Of a stretch of DNA of 64,000 nucleotides, positions 54,488 through 63,291 are shown one piece after another (position 1 is the stretch's first letter; each line of letters starts with the position of its first letter). Both the position numbers and the translations under genes were made by a program. Below the pieces are notes generated by a model. That model saw nothing but the letters and a program-made list of their open reading frames with translations. It did no database searches and was not told where the DNA came from. Location of the stretch: positions 1 to 64,000 of the forward strand of contig MESA01000022.1 of assembly GCA_001770775.1 (NCBI GenBank). The letters are read 5' to 3'. Source of the DNA: Burkholderiales bacterium RIFCSPHIGHO2_12_FULL_63_20. Its GTDB lineage: Bacteria; Pseudomonadota; Gammaproteobacteria; Burkholderiales; Burkholderiaceae_C.

Positions 54488-55426
54488 TTGTTCCTGTCAC
54501 AGTTGCCCCCTGATGTCATCCAGCCCGTGCTGGAAGCTTTGCCGATGCCGGTGTTCTACAAAGACCGGGCAGGCATCTACCGGGGGTGCAACCAGGCCTT
54601 CACCACCTTGCTGGGCCTGAGCCCAGCCGATGTGGTGGGCAAGTCGGTGTTTGATCTGTCCCCCCCCGACTTGGCGCAGGTCTATTTCGAGGCCGATGAG
54701 GCCTTGATGAGAGCGGGCGAAAATCAGCGCTACGAGTCGCAGGTCCAGGCCCCGTCGGGGCAACGTCTGGACGTGATTTTCTACAAGACGGTGCTGCGCG
54801 ACTCCGAGGGCCAGGTCAGTGGCTTGGTGGGCACCATCCTTGACATCACCGAACGCAAGCGGATGGAGCAGCAGTTGGCCGAGATGGCCACGCGCGATCC
54901 TTTGACCGGTTTGTTGAACCGGCGCGCCATCCTGTCACACCTGGAGCGGTTGCACGAAGATCGGCGCAGTGAGCATCAGCCCTTGTGCCTGCTCATGTGT
55001 GACGTCGACCATTTCAAGTCCATCAATGATCGCCATGGCCATGCGGTGGGCGATGAGGTGCTCACGCAGGTGGCGCAGTTGTTGCGCCAACACTTGCGCG
55101 ACGGCGATCAGGTCGGGCGCATTGGCGGCGAGGAGTTTTTGGTGGTGCTGCAGAGTACCGAGCCCGAGCGGCTGGCCCAGGTGGGGGAGCGTTTGCGACA
55201 GGTGGTCGCGTCACACCCATTGATGAGTCTGGATACGACGTTTTCGGTGACCCTCAGCATTGGGGGGGCGCGCAGCCTGCAGGCTGACGAGGACTGGGCC
55301 AGTGTGGTGTCTCGCGCCGACCAAGCTTTGTATGTGGCCAAGCGCACTGGCCGTGACCGCGTGGTGATGGCCGACGGCGAGCCACCGCGCCAGCTGCTGC
55401 ACAAGGACTGGCACAAGCAGGGGTGA
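54488..55426 (+). CDS. PAS-GGDEF diguanylate cyclase
   Basis: A 312-residue soluble protein. A PAS domain (about 10-125) begins LEALPMPVFYKDRAGIYRGCNQAF and ends with the ITERKRMEQQ linker. The GGDEF domain carries DPLTGLLNRRA, CDVDHFKSINDRHGHAVGDEVL and an active-site GGEEF (IGGEEFLVVL). The inhibitory I-site preceding it reads RDGD at the expected position. It should synthesise cyclic-di-GMP in response to an unknown PAS signal. The start is a TTG at 54488 with only a weak AAGG upstream, so the true start might be different. Confidence 0.9.
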   Translation: MFLSQLPPDVIQPVLEALPMPVFYKDRAGIYRGCNQAFTTLLGLSPADVVGKSVFDLSPPDLAQVYFEADEALMRAGENQRYESQVQAPSGQRLDVIFYKTVLRDSEGQVSGLVGTILDITERKRMEQQLAEMATRDPLTGLLNRRAILSHLERLHEDRRSEHQPLCLLMCDVDHFKSINDRHGHAVGDEVLTQVAQLLRQHLRDGDQVGRIGGEEFLVVLQSTEPERLAQVGERLRQVVASHPLMSLDTTFSVTLSIGGARSLQADEDWASVVSRADQALYVAKRTGRDRVVMADGEPPRQLLHKDWHKQG

Positions 55427-55458
55427 GCCGTCGCGCGGCGCCACGGTGTGGCGTCGCT

Positions 55459-56193
55459 TCAGGTCTCGCTCTGGAAGCCGCCTTGGCGGAAGGTCAGCAC
55501 CAGGGTGTCGCGCCAGCCATGGTCGGCCAGCGGCTGGATGGGCGAGGTTTCGTGAATGACACGCTCATCGTCCAGCAGTACGGTGCTCCAGGGGCGTTGC
55601 AGCGTGAAGCGCACCCCACGTGGGCCTTCGGCTTCGAAGACGCGGGTCTCGCCGCCCTTGATGGCATGGCGCTCCAGCATCAGCACGGCGACGAAATCGA
55701 CGCCATCGCGGTGCGCGCCTTCCGGAGTCGGTCGGCCGATGCCCCCGGCGGTGTCGACGCGGAACTGGTGCGCTTCAATGAACCACATGGGCACCGGCTT
55801 GGCCTGGGCCACCAACTGGCCGATCTGGCGCAGCAGGGCCTGCCACAGAGGGTGGGCACAGATGGCCGGGTCCACGGGCTCGAACCAGCGTTGAAAGCCG
55901 CCGTGCAGGGCGTTGTAGGTGACAGGCTGCCAGTGGGCGCGGTGCGGGGTCTGCGCCAGCTCACCCGTGGTGGTGTCCAGCGTGAAGCAGCTGTGGCGGC
56001 GGAAGCGGTAGGCGCCACCGTCGCGCAGGTGGGTGTCGGGTGGCAGGTCAGACCAGCTGGCATGCACGGCATCGGCAGCGGCCTGGTCGGCGTGCAGCCA
56101 GCTCAGCAGGTCTTCCGGCTGGATGACGGCCCAGCCCTGTTCGCGCAAAGCGCCGGCTGCCTGGCTGGGGGGCGTGGAGATCATGGCGTCCAT
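55459..56193 (-). CDS. 2-oxoglutarate-Fe(II) oxygenase family protein
   Basis: A 244-residue protein of a proteobacterial 2OG-Fe dioxygenase family (2OG-Fe_Oxy_2 type). The iron site appears as H-x-D in GAHRDGVDFVAVLML, with the distal His in DERVIHETSPI and an Arg in WRDTLVLTFR to bind 2-oxoglutarate. The N-terminal part has YRFRRHSCF. The oxidised substrate is unknown; amino acids or their derivatives are common. ATG 56193 or the ATG three codons later could be the start. It converges with the diguanylate cyclase gene. Confidence 0.85.
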   Translation of the reverse strand: MDAMISTPPSQAAGALREQGWAVIQPEDLLSWLHADQAAADAVHASWSDLPPDTHLRDGGAYRFRRHSCFTLDTTTGELAQTPHRAHWQPVTYNALHGGFQRWFEPVDPAICAHPLWQALLRQIGQLVAQAKPVPMWFIEAHQFRVDTAGGIGRPTPEGAHRDGVDFVAVLMLERHAIKGGETRVFEAEGPRGVRFTLQRPWSTVLLDDERVIHETSPIQPLADHGWRDTLVLTFRQGGFQSET

Positions 56194-56248
56194 GGGGGGA
56201 TGCTCTCACAGACGCGGGGCCCGACGCGGTGTCCGGGCTGGCGCTGCA

Positions 56249-56677
56249 TCAAGCTTGTTCGGGGTGGATGGGGCGGGGCTTGCCTTCGAGGTCGATGGCC
56301 ACATAGGTGATGTTGGCTTCGGTGACCTTGAACAGCTGCGGCTGGCTGGGGTTGCGTTCGGCCCAGACTTCCATGTGCACGGTGATGGAGGTGCGGCCGG
56401 TTTTTTCGACGCGGCCATACAGCGAGACCACATCGCCCACCGAGACCGCCTGCTTGAAGGTGAACTGGTTGACCGCCACGGTGGCGATGCGTCCGCGCGA
56501 GACGATGCCGGGCAGGATGGAGCCGGCCAGGTCCACCTGGGCCATGATCCAGCCGCCAAAGATGTCGCCGTTGCCGTTGGCATCCGAGGGCATGGGCACC
56601 ACGCGCATCAGCAACTCCATCTCGGGGTGCAGATCCGGGGGGCACATGAGGATATTGGGCTTGGGCGCAAGGGTCAT
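56249..56677 (-). CDS. Acyl-CoA thioesterase, YciA type
   Basis: A 142-residue hotdog-fold thioesterase. The core motif NGNGDIFGGWIMAQVDLAGS is the YciA/BACH hallmark, with the catalytic Asp in it, followed by VNQFTFKQAVSVGDVVSLYGRVEKTGRTSITVHMEVWAE. It releases free acids from acyl-CoAs, balancing the beta-oxidation genes elsewhere in the window. ATG 56677 is preferred over 56683 by family comparison. It is divergent from the ABC transporter gene. Confidence 0.92.
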   Translation of the reverse strand: MTLAPKPNILMCPPDLHPEMELLMRVVPMPSDANGNGDIFGGWIMAQVDLAGSILPGIVSRGRIATVAVNQFTFKQAVSVGDVVSLYGRVEKTGRTSITVHMEVWAERNPSQPQLFKVTEANITYVAIDLEGKPRPIHPEQA

Positions 56678-56731
56678 GATCAATCAGGTCGACAATCGAC
56701 GTTTCGAACTTCAATCAGGCATTGTTCCAGA

Positions 56732-58549
56732 ATGCGACGCTACGCTTCGCCGCCCGCCGGTGAAAACCCGCACTCCGTCACAGATAAGCCTCGCTCCGAG
56801 CGCGACACGCTGGCGCGGCTGTGGCCCTATCTGTGGGCCTACAAGGGCCGGGTGATGCTGGCGCTGGCCTTCATGGTCGGCGCCAAGCTGGCCAATGTGG
56901 GTGTGCCCCTGTTGCTCAAAGACCTGGTGGACACGCTGGCACCCAAGGCCGGCAGCGTGCAGGCGATGTTGGTGGTACCGGTGGGCCTGCTGGTGGCCTA
57001 TGGGCTGCTGCGCCTGTCTACCTCCTTGTTCACCGAGCTGCGCGAGCTGGTGTTTGCCAAGGCCACCGAAGGGGCGGCGCGGCGCATCTCGCTGGAAGTG
57101 TTCGGGCACTTGCATGCGTTGAGCCTGCGCTTTCACCTGGAGCGACAGACGGGCGGCATGACGCGTGACATCGAGCGCGGCACGCGGGCGGTGCACTCGC
57201 TGATCTCGTACTCTCTCTACAGCATCGTGCCGACGCTGATCGAGGTCACGCTGGTGCTGACTTTGCTGGCCACCAAGTACGACATGGTGTTCGCCTGGAT
57301 CACCCTGACGGCCTTGGGCGTCTACATCACCTTCACGGTGACGGTGACGCACTGGCGCACGCGCTTTCGCCGCGAGATGAACGAGCTGGACTCGAAGGCG
57401 CACACGCGGGCGGTGGACTCGCTGCTGAACTACGAGACGGTGAAGTACTTCAACAACGAGGGCTTCGAGACGCAGCGTTACGACGAGTCGCTGGACCGGC
57501 TGCGACAGGCGTCCTTGAAGTCGCAGCGCTCGCTGTCGCTGCTGAACACGGGGCAGCAGACCATCATCGCCGTGGGCTTGATCGCGATGCTGTGGCGTGC
57601 CACCGAGGGCGTGGTGGCCGGGCGCATGACGGTGGGTGACCTGGTCATGGTCAACGCCTTCATGATCCAGCTCTACATTCCGCTGAACTTCCTGGGGGTG
57701 ATCTACCGCGAGATCAAGCAGTCTCTGACCGACCTGGACAAGATGTTCACGCTGATGACGCGCGATCGCGAGGTGGCCGATGCGCCGGATGCGCGCCCGC
57801 TGCTGCTGAAGGGGGCACCGTCGGTGCGCTTTGACCAGGTGCAGTTCGCTTACGACCCCAGCCGGCCCATCTTGCACGACCTGAGCTTCGAGATCCCGGC
57901 GGGGCAGACGGTGGCCGTGGTGGGGCCCTCGGGCTCGGGCAAGTCGACGCTGGCGCGCTTGCTGTACCGCTTCTATGACGTCCAGGGCGGGCGCATCACG
58001 GTCAACGGCCACGATGTGCGCAGCCTCACGCAGGACAGCCTGCGCCGCCACATCGGCATCGTGCCGCAGGACACGGTGCTGTTCAACGACACGGTGGCCT
58101 ACAACATCGCTTACGGCCGACCCGATGCCACGCACGACGAGGTGATGGCCGCCGCGCAGGCGGCCCGCATCCACGCTTTCATCAGTGGCACCCCCAAGGG
58201 CTACGAGACCATGGTGGGCGAGCGGGGCCTGAAGCTGTCGGGCGGCGAGAAGCAGCGGGTGGCGATTGCCCGCACGCTGTTGAAGAACCCGCCGGTGCTG
58301 GTGTTCGACGAGGCCACCTCGGCGCTGGACTCGGCCAATGAGCGGGCCATCCAGGCCGAGCTGGCCGCGGTGGCGCAGGGCAAGACGGTGCTGGTGATCG
58401 CGCACCGCCTGTCCACCATCGTGCACGCGCACGAAATTTTGGTGATGGAGCACGGACGCATCATCGAGCGCGGCACGCACCCGCATTTGCTGGCGGCCAA
58501 CGGGCGTTATGCCGAGATGTGGCGGCTGCAGCAGGCTGGGCAGGACTGA
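56732..58549 (+). CDS. ABC exporter of the Atm1/HMT1 type
   Basis: A 605-residue half-transporter. The N-terminal membrane domain (about 30-320) has six helices and HLERQTGGMTRDIERGTRAVHSLI and YETVKYFNNEGFE, typical of the Atm1 family. The ATPase domain has Walker A GPSGSGKST, the Q-loop PQDTVLFNDTVAYNI, the signature LSGGEKQRVAIARTLLKNP, Walker B VLVFDEATSALD and the H-loop AHRLSTI. Relatives export glutathione-linked sulfur or metal conjugates. ATG 56732 is the likely start; longer open frames upstream lie antisense to neighbours. Confidence 0.93.
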   Translation: MRRYASPPAGENPHSVTDKPRSERDTLARLWPYLWAYKGRVMLALAFMVGAKLANVGVPLLLKDLVDTLAPKAGSVQAMLVVPVGLLVAYGLLRLSTSLFTELRELVFAKATEGAARRISLEVFGHLHALSLRFHLERQTGGMTRDIERGTRAVHSLISYSLYSIVPTLIEVTLVLTLLATKYDMVFAWITLTALGVYITFTVTVTHWRTRFRREMNELDSKAHTRAVDSLLNYETVKYFNNEGFETQRYDESLDRLRQASLKSQRSLSLLNTGQQTIIAVGLIAMLWRATEGVVAGRMTVGDLVMVNAFMIQLYIPLNFLGVIYREIKQSLTDLDKMFTLMTRDREVADAPDARPLLLKGAPSVRFDQVQFAYDPSRPILHDLSFEIPAGQTVAVVGPSGSGKSTLARLLYRFYDVQGGRITVNGHDVRSLTQDSLRRHIGIVPQDTVLFNDTVAYNIAYGRPDATHDEVMAAAQAARIHAFISGTPKGYETMVGERGLKLSGGEKQRVAIARTLLKNPPVLVFDEATSALDSANERAIQAELAAVAQGKTVLVIAHRLSTIVHAHEILVMEHGRIIERGTHPHLLAANGRYAEMWRLQQAGQD

Positions 58550-58607
58550 GGCGGGGGGCGTACAGCTTGCCGCGCTGCCCCCCATCACACACAGAAAGGA
58601 CGCGTTC

Positions 58608-59447
58608 ATGAGCCCGAACACACCCAAGCAGGCATCCCTGTCGAACGGGTTGCCCTCGCTGGCTGAGCTGGTGCCGGCGGTGGTCGCGCTGGCCGAGGCG
58701 GCCGGGGCGGACATCATGGCCATCTACAACGCCGGGCCGACTGCCGTGATGCACAAGGCCGATGACAGCCCCCTGACCGCGGCCGATCTGGCCGCCCATG
58801 TCCGCATCGTGGCCGGTTTGCAGCAACTGACGCCCGCCATTCCGGTGGTGTCGGAAGAGGGCTGCGTGCCCGACGAGGGCGCGCGTGTCGCACCGGTGTT
58901 CTGGCTGGTCGATCCGCTGGATGGCACCAAGGAGTTCGTGGCCCGCAATGGTGAGTTCACGGTCAACATTGCCTTGATCGAGCAGGGTCGGCCGGTGCTG
59001 GGTGTAGTCACGGTACCGGCTCAGAATGTGAGCTACTGGGGCTCTGTGGGGGAGGGGGCCTACCGTCGTCATGCGGGTGAGGCGCAGGCACAGAGGCTGC
59101 ACGTGGCCGTGCCGCGCCAGGCCGGCCGCTCCTTGCGGGTGATGGCCAGCAAACACCATTTCCATGAAGACACACGCGCCTTGATCGCCCGCATGGGAGC
59201 GCATGAGCTGGTGCAGGCCGGCAGCTCGCTGAAGTTCTGTCGGATTGCCGAAGGGGCAGCCGATGTCTACCCGCGCCTGGGCCCCACGTGCGAGTGGGAC
59301 ACGGCGGCCGCGCAGGCGGTGGTCGAGGCCGCCGGCGGGCATGTCTGTACGCTGCAGGGGGAGCCGCTGCGCTACGGCAAGGCCGAGGTGCTCAACCCGG
59401 ATTTCGTGGTCTCGGCGGTGCCGCTGGCGGCCTTGCTGAACGCTTGA
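58608..59447 (+). CDS. cysQ: 3'(2'),5'-bisphosphate nucleotidase CysQ
   Basis: A 279-residue inositol-monophosphatase-fold phosphatase that clears 3'-phosphoadenosine 5'-phosphate in sulfate assimilation. Metal-site motifs are ADDSPLTAADLAAH, PVVSEEG and DPLDGTKEFVARNGEFTVNIAL; the C-terminal ligand is in GPTCEWDTAAAQAVVEAAGG. An AGAAAGGA ribosome site precedes ATG 58608. It lies 58 bases after the ABC exporter gene. Confidence 0.94.
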   Translation: MSPNTPKQASLSNGLPSLAELVPAVVALAEAAGADIMAIYNAGPTAVMHKADDSPLTAADLAAHVRIVAGLQQLTPAIPVVSEEGCVPDEGARVAPVFWLVDPLDGTKEFVARNGEFTVNIALIEQGRPVLGVVTVPAQNVSYWGSVGEGAYRRHAGEAQAQRLHVAVPRQAGRSLRVMASKHHFHEDTRALIARMGAHELVQAGSSLKFCRIAEGAADVYPRLGPTCEWDTAAAQAVVEAAGGHVCTLQGEPLRYGKAEVLNPDFVVSAVPLAALLNA

Positions 59448-59463
59448 ACGCCCTCCACAGAGG

Positions 59464-60297
59464 TCAGTTCTTGTCGCTCACGTTGATGAAGGGCACGGCA
59501 CCCGAGGTCACGTTGGGCAGCTTGCCATCCCACTTGCGGATCGCCTCGCGCTCGTTCTCGATGCGGCGCAGCGCGAGCAGGTCGGGCGTGATCTGCTGAC
59601 GCTGCAGCGCCAGGGCTTCGGCTTCGGCGCGGGCACTGGCGACCTTCTGCTTGGCTTCGACCTCGATGCGCTGCAGGTCACGTTCGGCCTTGAGCTTTTC
59701 CTGCTCGGCCTTCACCTTCAATTCGATGGCTTCGGCGAACGAGCGTGAGAACGCAAAGTTGACGATGGCGAACTCGTCGAGCACCAGGCCATGGCGCTGC
59801 ATCTTGTCGCGCAGCATCTTGCCGATGGCCTCGCGCACCTCGGTGCGGTGGCTGACCAGCTCTTCGGCGGTGAAGCGGGCGGTCACGGCCTTCACGGCTT
59901 CCTGGGCGGCGGGGATGATGATGCGGTCGGCCGCGATGTCGGTGCTGGGGCCGATGTTGCGAAAGACGTTGACCGCCTGCTTCGGGTCCAGGTGGTAGTT
60001 GATGGCGATGCGGGTGTGCACCGACTGCAGGTCCTTCGAGGCCGCGTCGCCTTCGCCTTCGCCCTTTTGCAGGCGCACGTCCATCGTGTGCATGGCCTGG
60101 GCCAGCGGCACCTTGAAGTGGATGCCGGGCTCGTACACCAACTCGTCGGGCTTGCCGAAGGTGGTCTTGACGCCGCGCTCACCCGCTGAAATCACCACGA
60201 TCGGGCTCAGGGCCCACAGGCCGAACAACACGGCGCCGCCGATGACCACGGCGCGGATGAAAGTGTGGCCGCTGGAGCGGGGATTCAGGTCTGCCAT
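59464..60297 (-). CDS. SPFH/Band 7 (prohibitin-like) membrane protein
   Basis: A 277-residue protein with one N-terminal membrane helix (about 12-33, [20 protein letters not shown]) and an SPFH/prohibitin domain: [30 protein letters not shown] and [16 protein letters not shown]-type sequence. A long Glu/Lys-rich coiled coil follows (about 190-245), with [30 protein letters not shown]. Such proteins form large membrane rings and can control FtsH. ATG 60297 starts the helix; an open frame farther upstream lacks support. It is divergent from pyrC. Confidence 0.9.
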   Translation of the reverse strand: MADLNPRSSGHTFIRAVVIGGAVLFGLWALSPIVVISAGERGVKTTFGKPDELVYEPGIHFKVPLAQAMHTMDVRLQKGEGEGDAASKDLQSVHTRIAINYHLDPKQAVNVFRNIGPSTDIAADRIIIPAAQEAVKAVTARFTAEELVSHRTEVREAIGKMLRDKMQRHGLVLDEFAIVNFAFSRSFAEAIELKVKAEQEKLKAERDLQRIEVEAKQKVASARAEAEALALQRQQITPDLLALRRIENEREAIRKWDGKLPNVTSGAVPFINVSDKN

Positions 60298-60460
60298 GCA
60301 AAGTCCTCTGTGTTGGGAAGGAATGGCAAACATTGTGGCGCAGGCTCGAGGTCGCCTGGCCCCGCGCCAAGGGGGGAGGCGAGGCTTGCGTCGGTGTGGA
60401 CGAGGAAGTGAGAAAATCCCTGTTCCTCCCAGCCCCAACTCTGCATCCGAGCGGCCCGCC

Positions 60461-61504
60461 ATGACCACGAACACCCCCCAGACCCTGACCCTCCTTCGCC
60501 CCGATGACTGGCACCTGCACGTGCGTGACGGCGATGCGATGGCGGCGGTGGTGCCGGCCACAGCGCGACAGTTCGGCCGCGCCATCGTGATGCCCAACTT
60601 GCGCCCGCCGGTGACGACCGCCGAGCAGGCCATCGCCTACCGCGACCGCATCCGTGCTGCGGTGCCGGCCGGTCTGTCGTTCGAGCCCCTGATGGTGCTC
60701 TACCTGACTGACAACACCCCGGCCGACGAGGTGGCGCGCGCCAAGGCCATGGGCGCGGTGGCGTTCAAGCTCTACCCGGCTGGCGCCACCACCAACAGCG
60801 ACGCCGGCGTGACCGACCTGCGCAAGACCTACAAGGCGCTCGAAGCGATGCAGCGTGAAGGCCTGGTGTTCTGCGTGCACGGTGAGGTGACCGACAGCGA
60901 GATCGATGTGTTCGACCGCGAAAAGGCCTTCATCGACGACAAGCTGATCCCCCTGCGCAAAGATTTTCCCGAGCTGAAGATTGTCTTCGAGCACATCACC
61001 ACCAAGGAAGCTGCGCAGTACGTGACCGAGGCGGACCGCTTCGTGGGTGCCACCATCACGCCGCAGCACCTGCTCTACAACCGCAACGCCATCTTCATGG
61101 GCGGGATCCGGCCGCACTACTACTGCCTGCCCATCCTCAAGCGCGAGGAGCACCGCGTGGCCCTGGTGCAGGCGGCCACCAGCGGCAACCCGAAGTTTTT
61201 CCTGGGCACCGACAGTGCGCCGCATGCCTCGCACCTGAAGGAGCACGCGTCGGGTTGTGCCGGTTGCTATACGGCGCCCTGCGCCATCGAGCTGTATGCC
61301 GAGGCCTTCGAGGCGGCGGGCGCGCTCGACAAGCTGGAAGCCTTTGCCAGCTTCTACGGCCCGGACTACTACGGCCTGCCGCGCCACACCGACACCATCA
61401 CCCTGGTGCGTGAAGACTGGGTGGTGCCCGAGTCGCTGCCGTTTGGCGAAGCCGAGATCAAGCCGCTGCGCGGCGGCGAGACGCTGCACTGGCGCCTGCG
61501 CTGA
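60461..61504 (+). CDS. pyrC: Dihydroorotase
   Basis: PyrC, 347 residues, is the E. coli-type class II dihydroorotase of pyrimidine synthesis. It has the zinc ligands H18 and H20 in [10 protein letters not shown], the carboxylated Lys103 in [23 protein letters not shown], and the further His in FEHITTK. The active-site Asp is in [12 protein letters not shown] 60461 gives a protein of family length. It converges with the downstream tetR gene. Confidence 0.97.
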   Translation: MTTNTPQTLTLLRPDDWHLHVRDGDAMAAVVPATARQFGRAIVMPNLRPPVTTAEQAIAYRDRIRAAVPAGLSFEPLMVLYLTDNTPADEVARAKAMGAVAFKLYPAGATTNSDAGVTDLRKTYKALEAMQREGLVFCVHGEVTDSEIDVFDREKAFIDDKLIPLRKDFPELKIVFEHITTKEAAQYVTEADRFVGATITPQHLLYNRNAIFMGGIRPHYYCLPILKREEHRVALVQAATSGNPKFFLGTDSAPHASHLKEHASGCAGCYTAPCAIELYAEAFEAAGALDKLEAFASFYGPDYYGLPRHTDTITLVREDWVVPESLPFGEAEIKPLRGGETLHWRLR

Positions 61505-61510
61505 GCGGGC

Positions 61511-62218
61511 TCAGTCTGACGAGGGGGGGCGGGCTCCAGCAGCCTCGTTCAGCGAACGGTGCAAGGCTGTGAGCCCTTCGAACACCAGCATACTGTGACG
61601 CACGATGTCGTCCCGCGGCAGGGCAAAGCCGCTGCGCGCCCAGGTGCGCGCCAGGATCATCAGCGCGCCTGAGAGGGCGGCCACGACCAAGTCGGGCTGG
61701 AGACCCTGGCGGGCCAGGTCCGGGTGCAGGGTCTCGACCAGGCGCAACATGCGGGCGTGAAACTCTTGCGCGGCCGTGTTGGTGCGCACGGCGTCCAGAT
61801 CGTCGATCACGCTGGCGTCGATCAACATGATGCGGGCCCGCCTGGGGTCGGCCTGCAGGTACTCGTACCAGATGCGCAGGGCGGTCTCCAGGCGCTCCAG
61901 GGGCGCGTGCTGGGCTTCGTCGGGAGGCGTCCAGGCGGGCTGCGTGATGCGTGCCAGTTCATCGCGCAGTTGCGCGTGCACGGCATCGAACAGCAGTCGC
62001 AGGGACTTGAAGGATTCGTAGAAGTAGCGCTCGGTCAGGCCCGCCGCGTCGCAGATGTTGCGCACCGTGGTGTGGTGGTAACCGTGGTGGCCGAACACCT
62101 CCAACCCGGCTGCCAGCAAGCGCTGCATGCGTTCCTGGCGCCGGGCTTCGGCTTTCACTCCGCCATAGGGGCGGGTGACGGTGGCGGGGCGTTTGGGGGA
62201 TGCGTGGGCCGGGAGCAT
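61511..62218 (-). CDS. TetR-family transcriptional regulator
   Basis: A 235-residue regulator. RPYGGVKAEARRQERMQRLLAAG leads into the helix-turn-helix GYHHTTVRNICDAAGLTERYFYESF. The C-terminal domain has DPRRARIMLIDASVIDDLDAV. It closely matches the 24901-25596 regulator in both blocks. ATG 62218 (MLPAHAS) is the most likely start. No operon is obvious: cysteine synthase lies upstream on the same strand and pyrC is convergent. The target genes are unknown. Confidence 0.88.
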   Translation of the reverse strand: MLPAHASPKRPATVTRPYGGVKAEARRQERMQRLLAAGLEVFGHHGYHHTTVRNICDAAGLTERYFYESFKSLRLLFDAVHAQLRDELARITQPAWTPPDEAQHAPLERLETALRIWYEYLQADPRRARIMLIDASVIDDLDAVRTNTAAQEFHARMLRLVETLHPDLARQGLQPDLVVAALSGALMILARTWARSGFALPRDDIVRHSMLVFEGLTALHRSLNEAAGARPPSSD

Positions 62219-62288
62219 GGCAGGCGTCGTGAGCGTGCCGCATTGTGGCCCAGGGGCGGGGTGGCCCGCCCTGTGGCGATCCCTGACC

Positions 62289-63203
62289 TCAGGCGGGCAG
62301 GTAGCCTTCGACCGACAGGTAGCGCTCACCCGTGTCGTAGCAGAAGCCCAGCACGCGGCTGCCGGCGGGCAGTTCGGGCAGCTTCTGGGCAATGGCCGTC
62401 AGGGTCGCGCCGGACGAGATGCCCACCAGCATGCCTTCTTCGCGGGCGGCACGGCGACCGAATTCACGTGCGTCTTCGGCGTCGACCAGGATGACGCCGT
62501 CCAGCAGGCTGGTGTCGAGGTTGCCGGGAATGAAGCCCGCGCCGATGCCCTGGATGGGGTGGGGCGAGGGTTGACCACCCGAGATGACGGGCGAGGCCTT
62601 GGGCTCGACCGCGTAGACCTTCAGGTTCGGCCAGGCGGCCTTGAGCACGCGGGCGCAACCGGTGAGGTGGCCGCCCGAGCCCACGCCGGTGATCAGCACG
62701 TCGAGGCCTTCGGGGAAGTCGGCCAGGATTTCCTGGGCGGTGGTGCGTTCGTGGGCTGCGACGTTCGCGGGGTTGTCGAACTGTTGCGGGATCCAACTGC
62801 CCGGGGTGGCATCACGCAGCTCCTGGGCGCGGGCGATGGCGCCCTTCATGCCCTTTTCGCGCGGCGTCAGGTCGAAGCTGGCGCCGTAGGCCAGCATCAG
62901 GCGCCGGCGCTCGATCGACATGCTGTCGGGCATGACCAGGATCAGTTTGTAGCCCTTGACGGCGGCCACCATGGCCAGGCCGATGCCGGTGTTGCCGGAG
63001 GTGGGCTCGATGATGGTGCCGCCGGGCTGCAAGGCGCCGCTGCGTTCGGCGTCTTCCACCATGGCCAGGGCGATGCGGTCCTTGATGGAGCCGGCGGGGT
63101 TGGCGCGTTCGGCCTTGATCCAGACTTCGTTGCCTGGGAACAGGCGGTTCATGCGAATGTGCGGGGTCTGGCCAATCGTTTCGAGGATGTTCTGGGCTTT
63201 CAT
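62289..63203 (-). CDS. cysM: Cysteine synthase (O-acetylserine sulfhydrylase)
   Basis: A 304-residue PLP enzyme of the cysteine synthase family. The PLP lysine is K41 in [12 protein letters not shown], the PLP-phosphate region is PTSGNTGIG, and the C-terminal loop contains [16 protein letters not shown] and GISSGAT. It makes cysteine from O-acetylserine and sulfide; the CysM type may also use thiosulfate. The CysK/CysM assignment is close: [13 protein letters not shown] and the length suggest CysM. ATG 63203 starts [14 protein letters not shown]. It is divergent from dsbD. Confidence 0.92.
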   Translation of the reverse strand: MKAQNILETIGQTPHIRMNRLFPGNEVWIKAERANPAGSIKDRIALAMVEDAERSGALQPGGTIIEPTSGNTGIGLAMVAAVKGYKLILVMPDSMSIERRRLMLAYGASFDLTPREKGMKGAIARAQELRDATPGSWIPQQFDNPANVAAHERTTAQEILADFPEGLDVLITGVGSGGHLTGCARVLKAAWPNLKVYAVEPKASPVISGGQPSPHPIQGIGAGFIPGNLDTSLLDGVILVDAEDAREFGRRAAREEGMLVGISSGATLTAIAQKLPELPAGSRVLGFCYDTGERYLSVEGYLPA

Positions 63204-63291
63204 GAGACGCTTCCGAAGAAAGAGGTGGCCGCCAGGGCGGGCAAAGACATACAACTTACACGATGTGCCCGCTCAGGTCAGAATAGGGCGC

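Noticed and set aside
56033-56731. An N-terminal extension of the ABC exporter
   Set aside because: The extra frame is antisense to the oxygenase and thioesterase genes. Family homology starts just after ATG 56732.
59999-60460. An N-terminal extension of dihydroorotase
   Set aside because: The frame runs antisense through the SPFH gene. PyrC homology starts right after ATG 60461.
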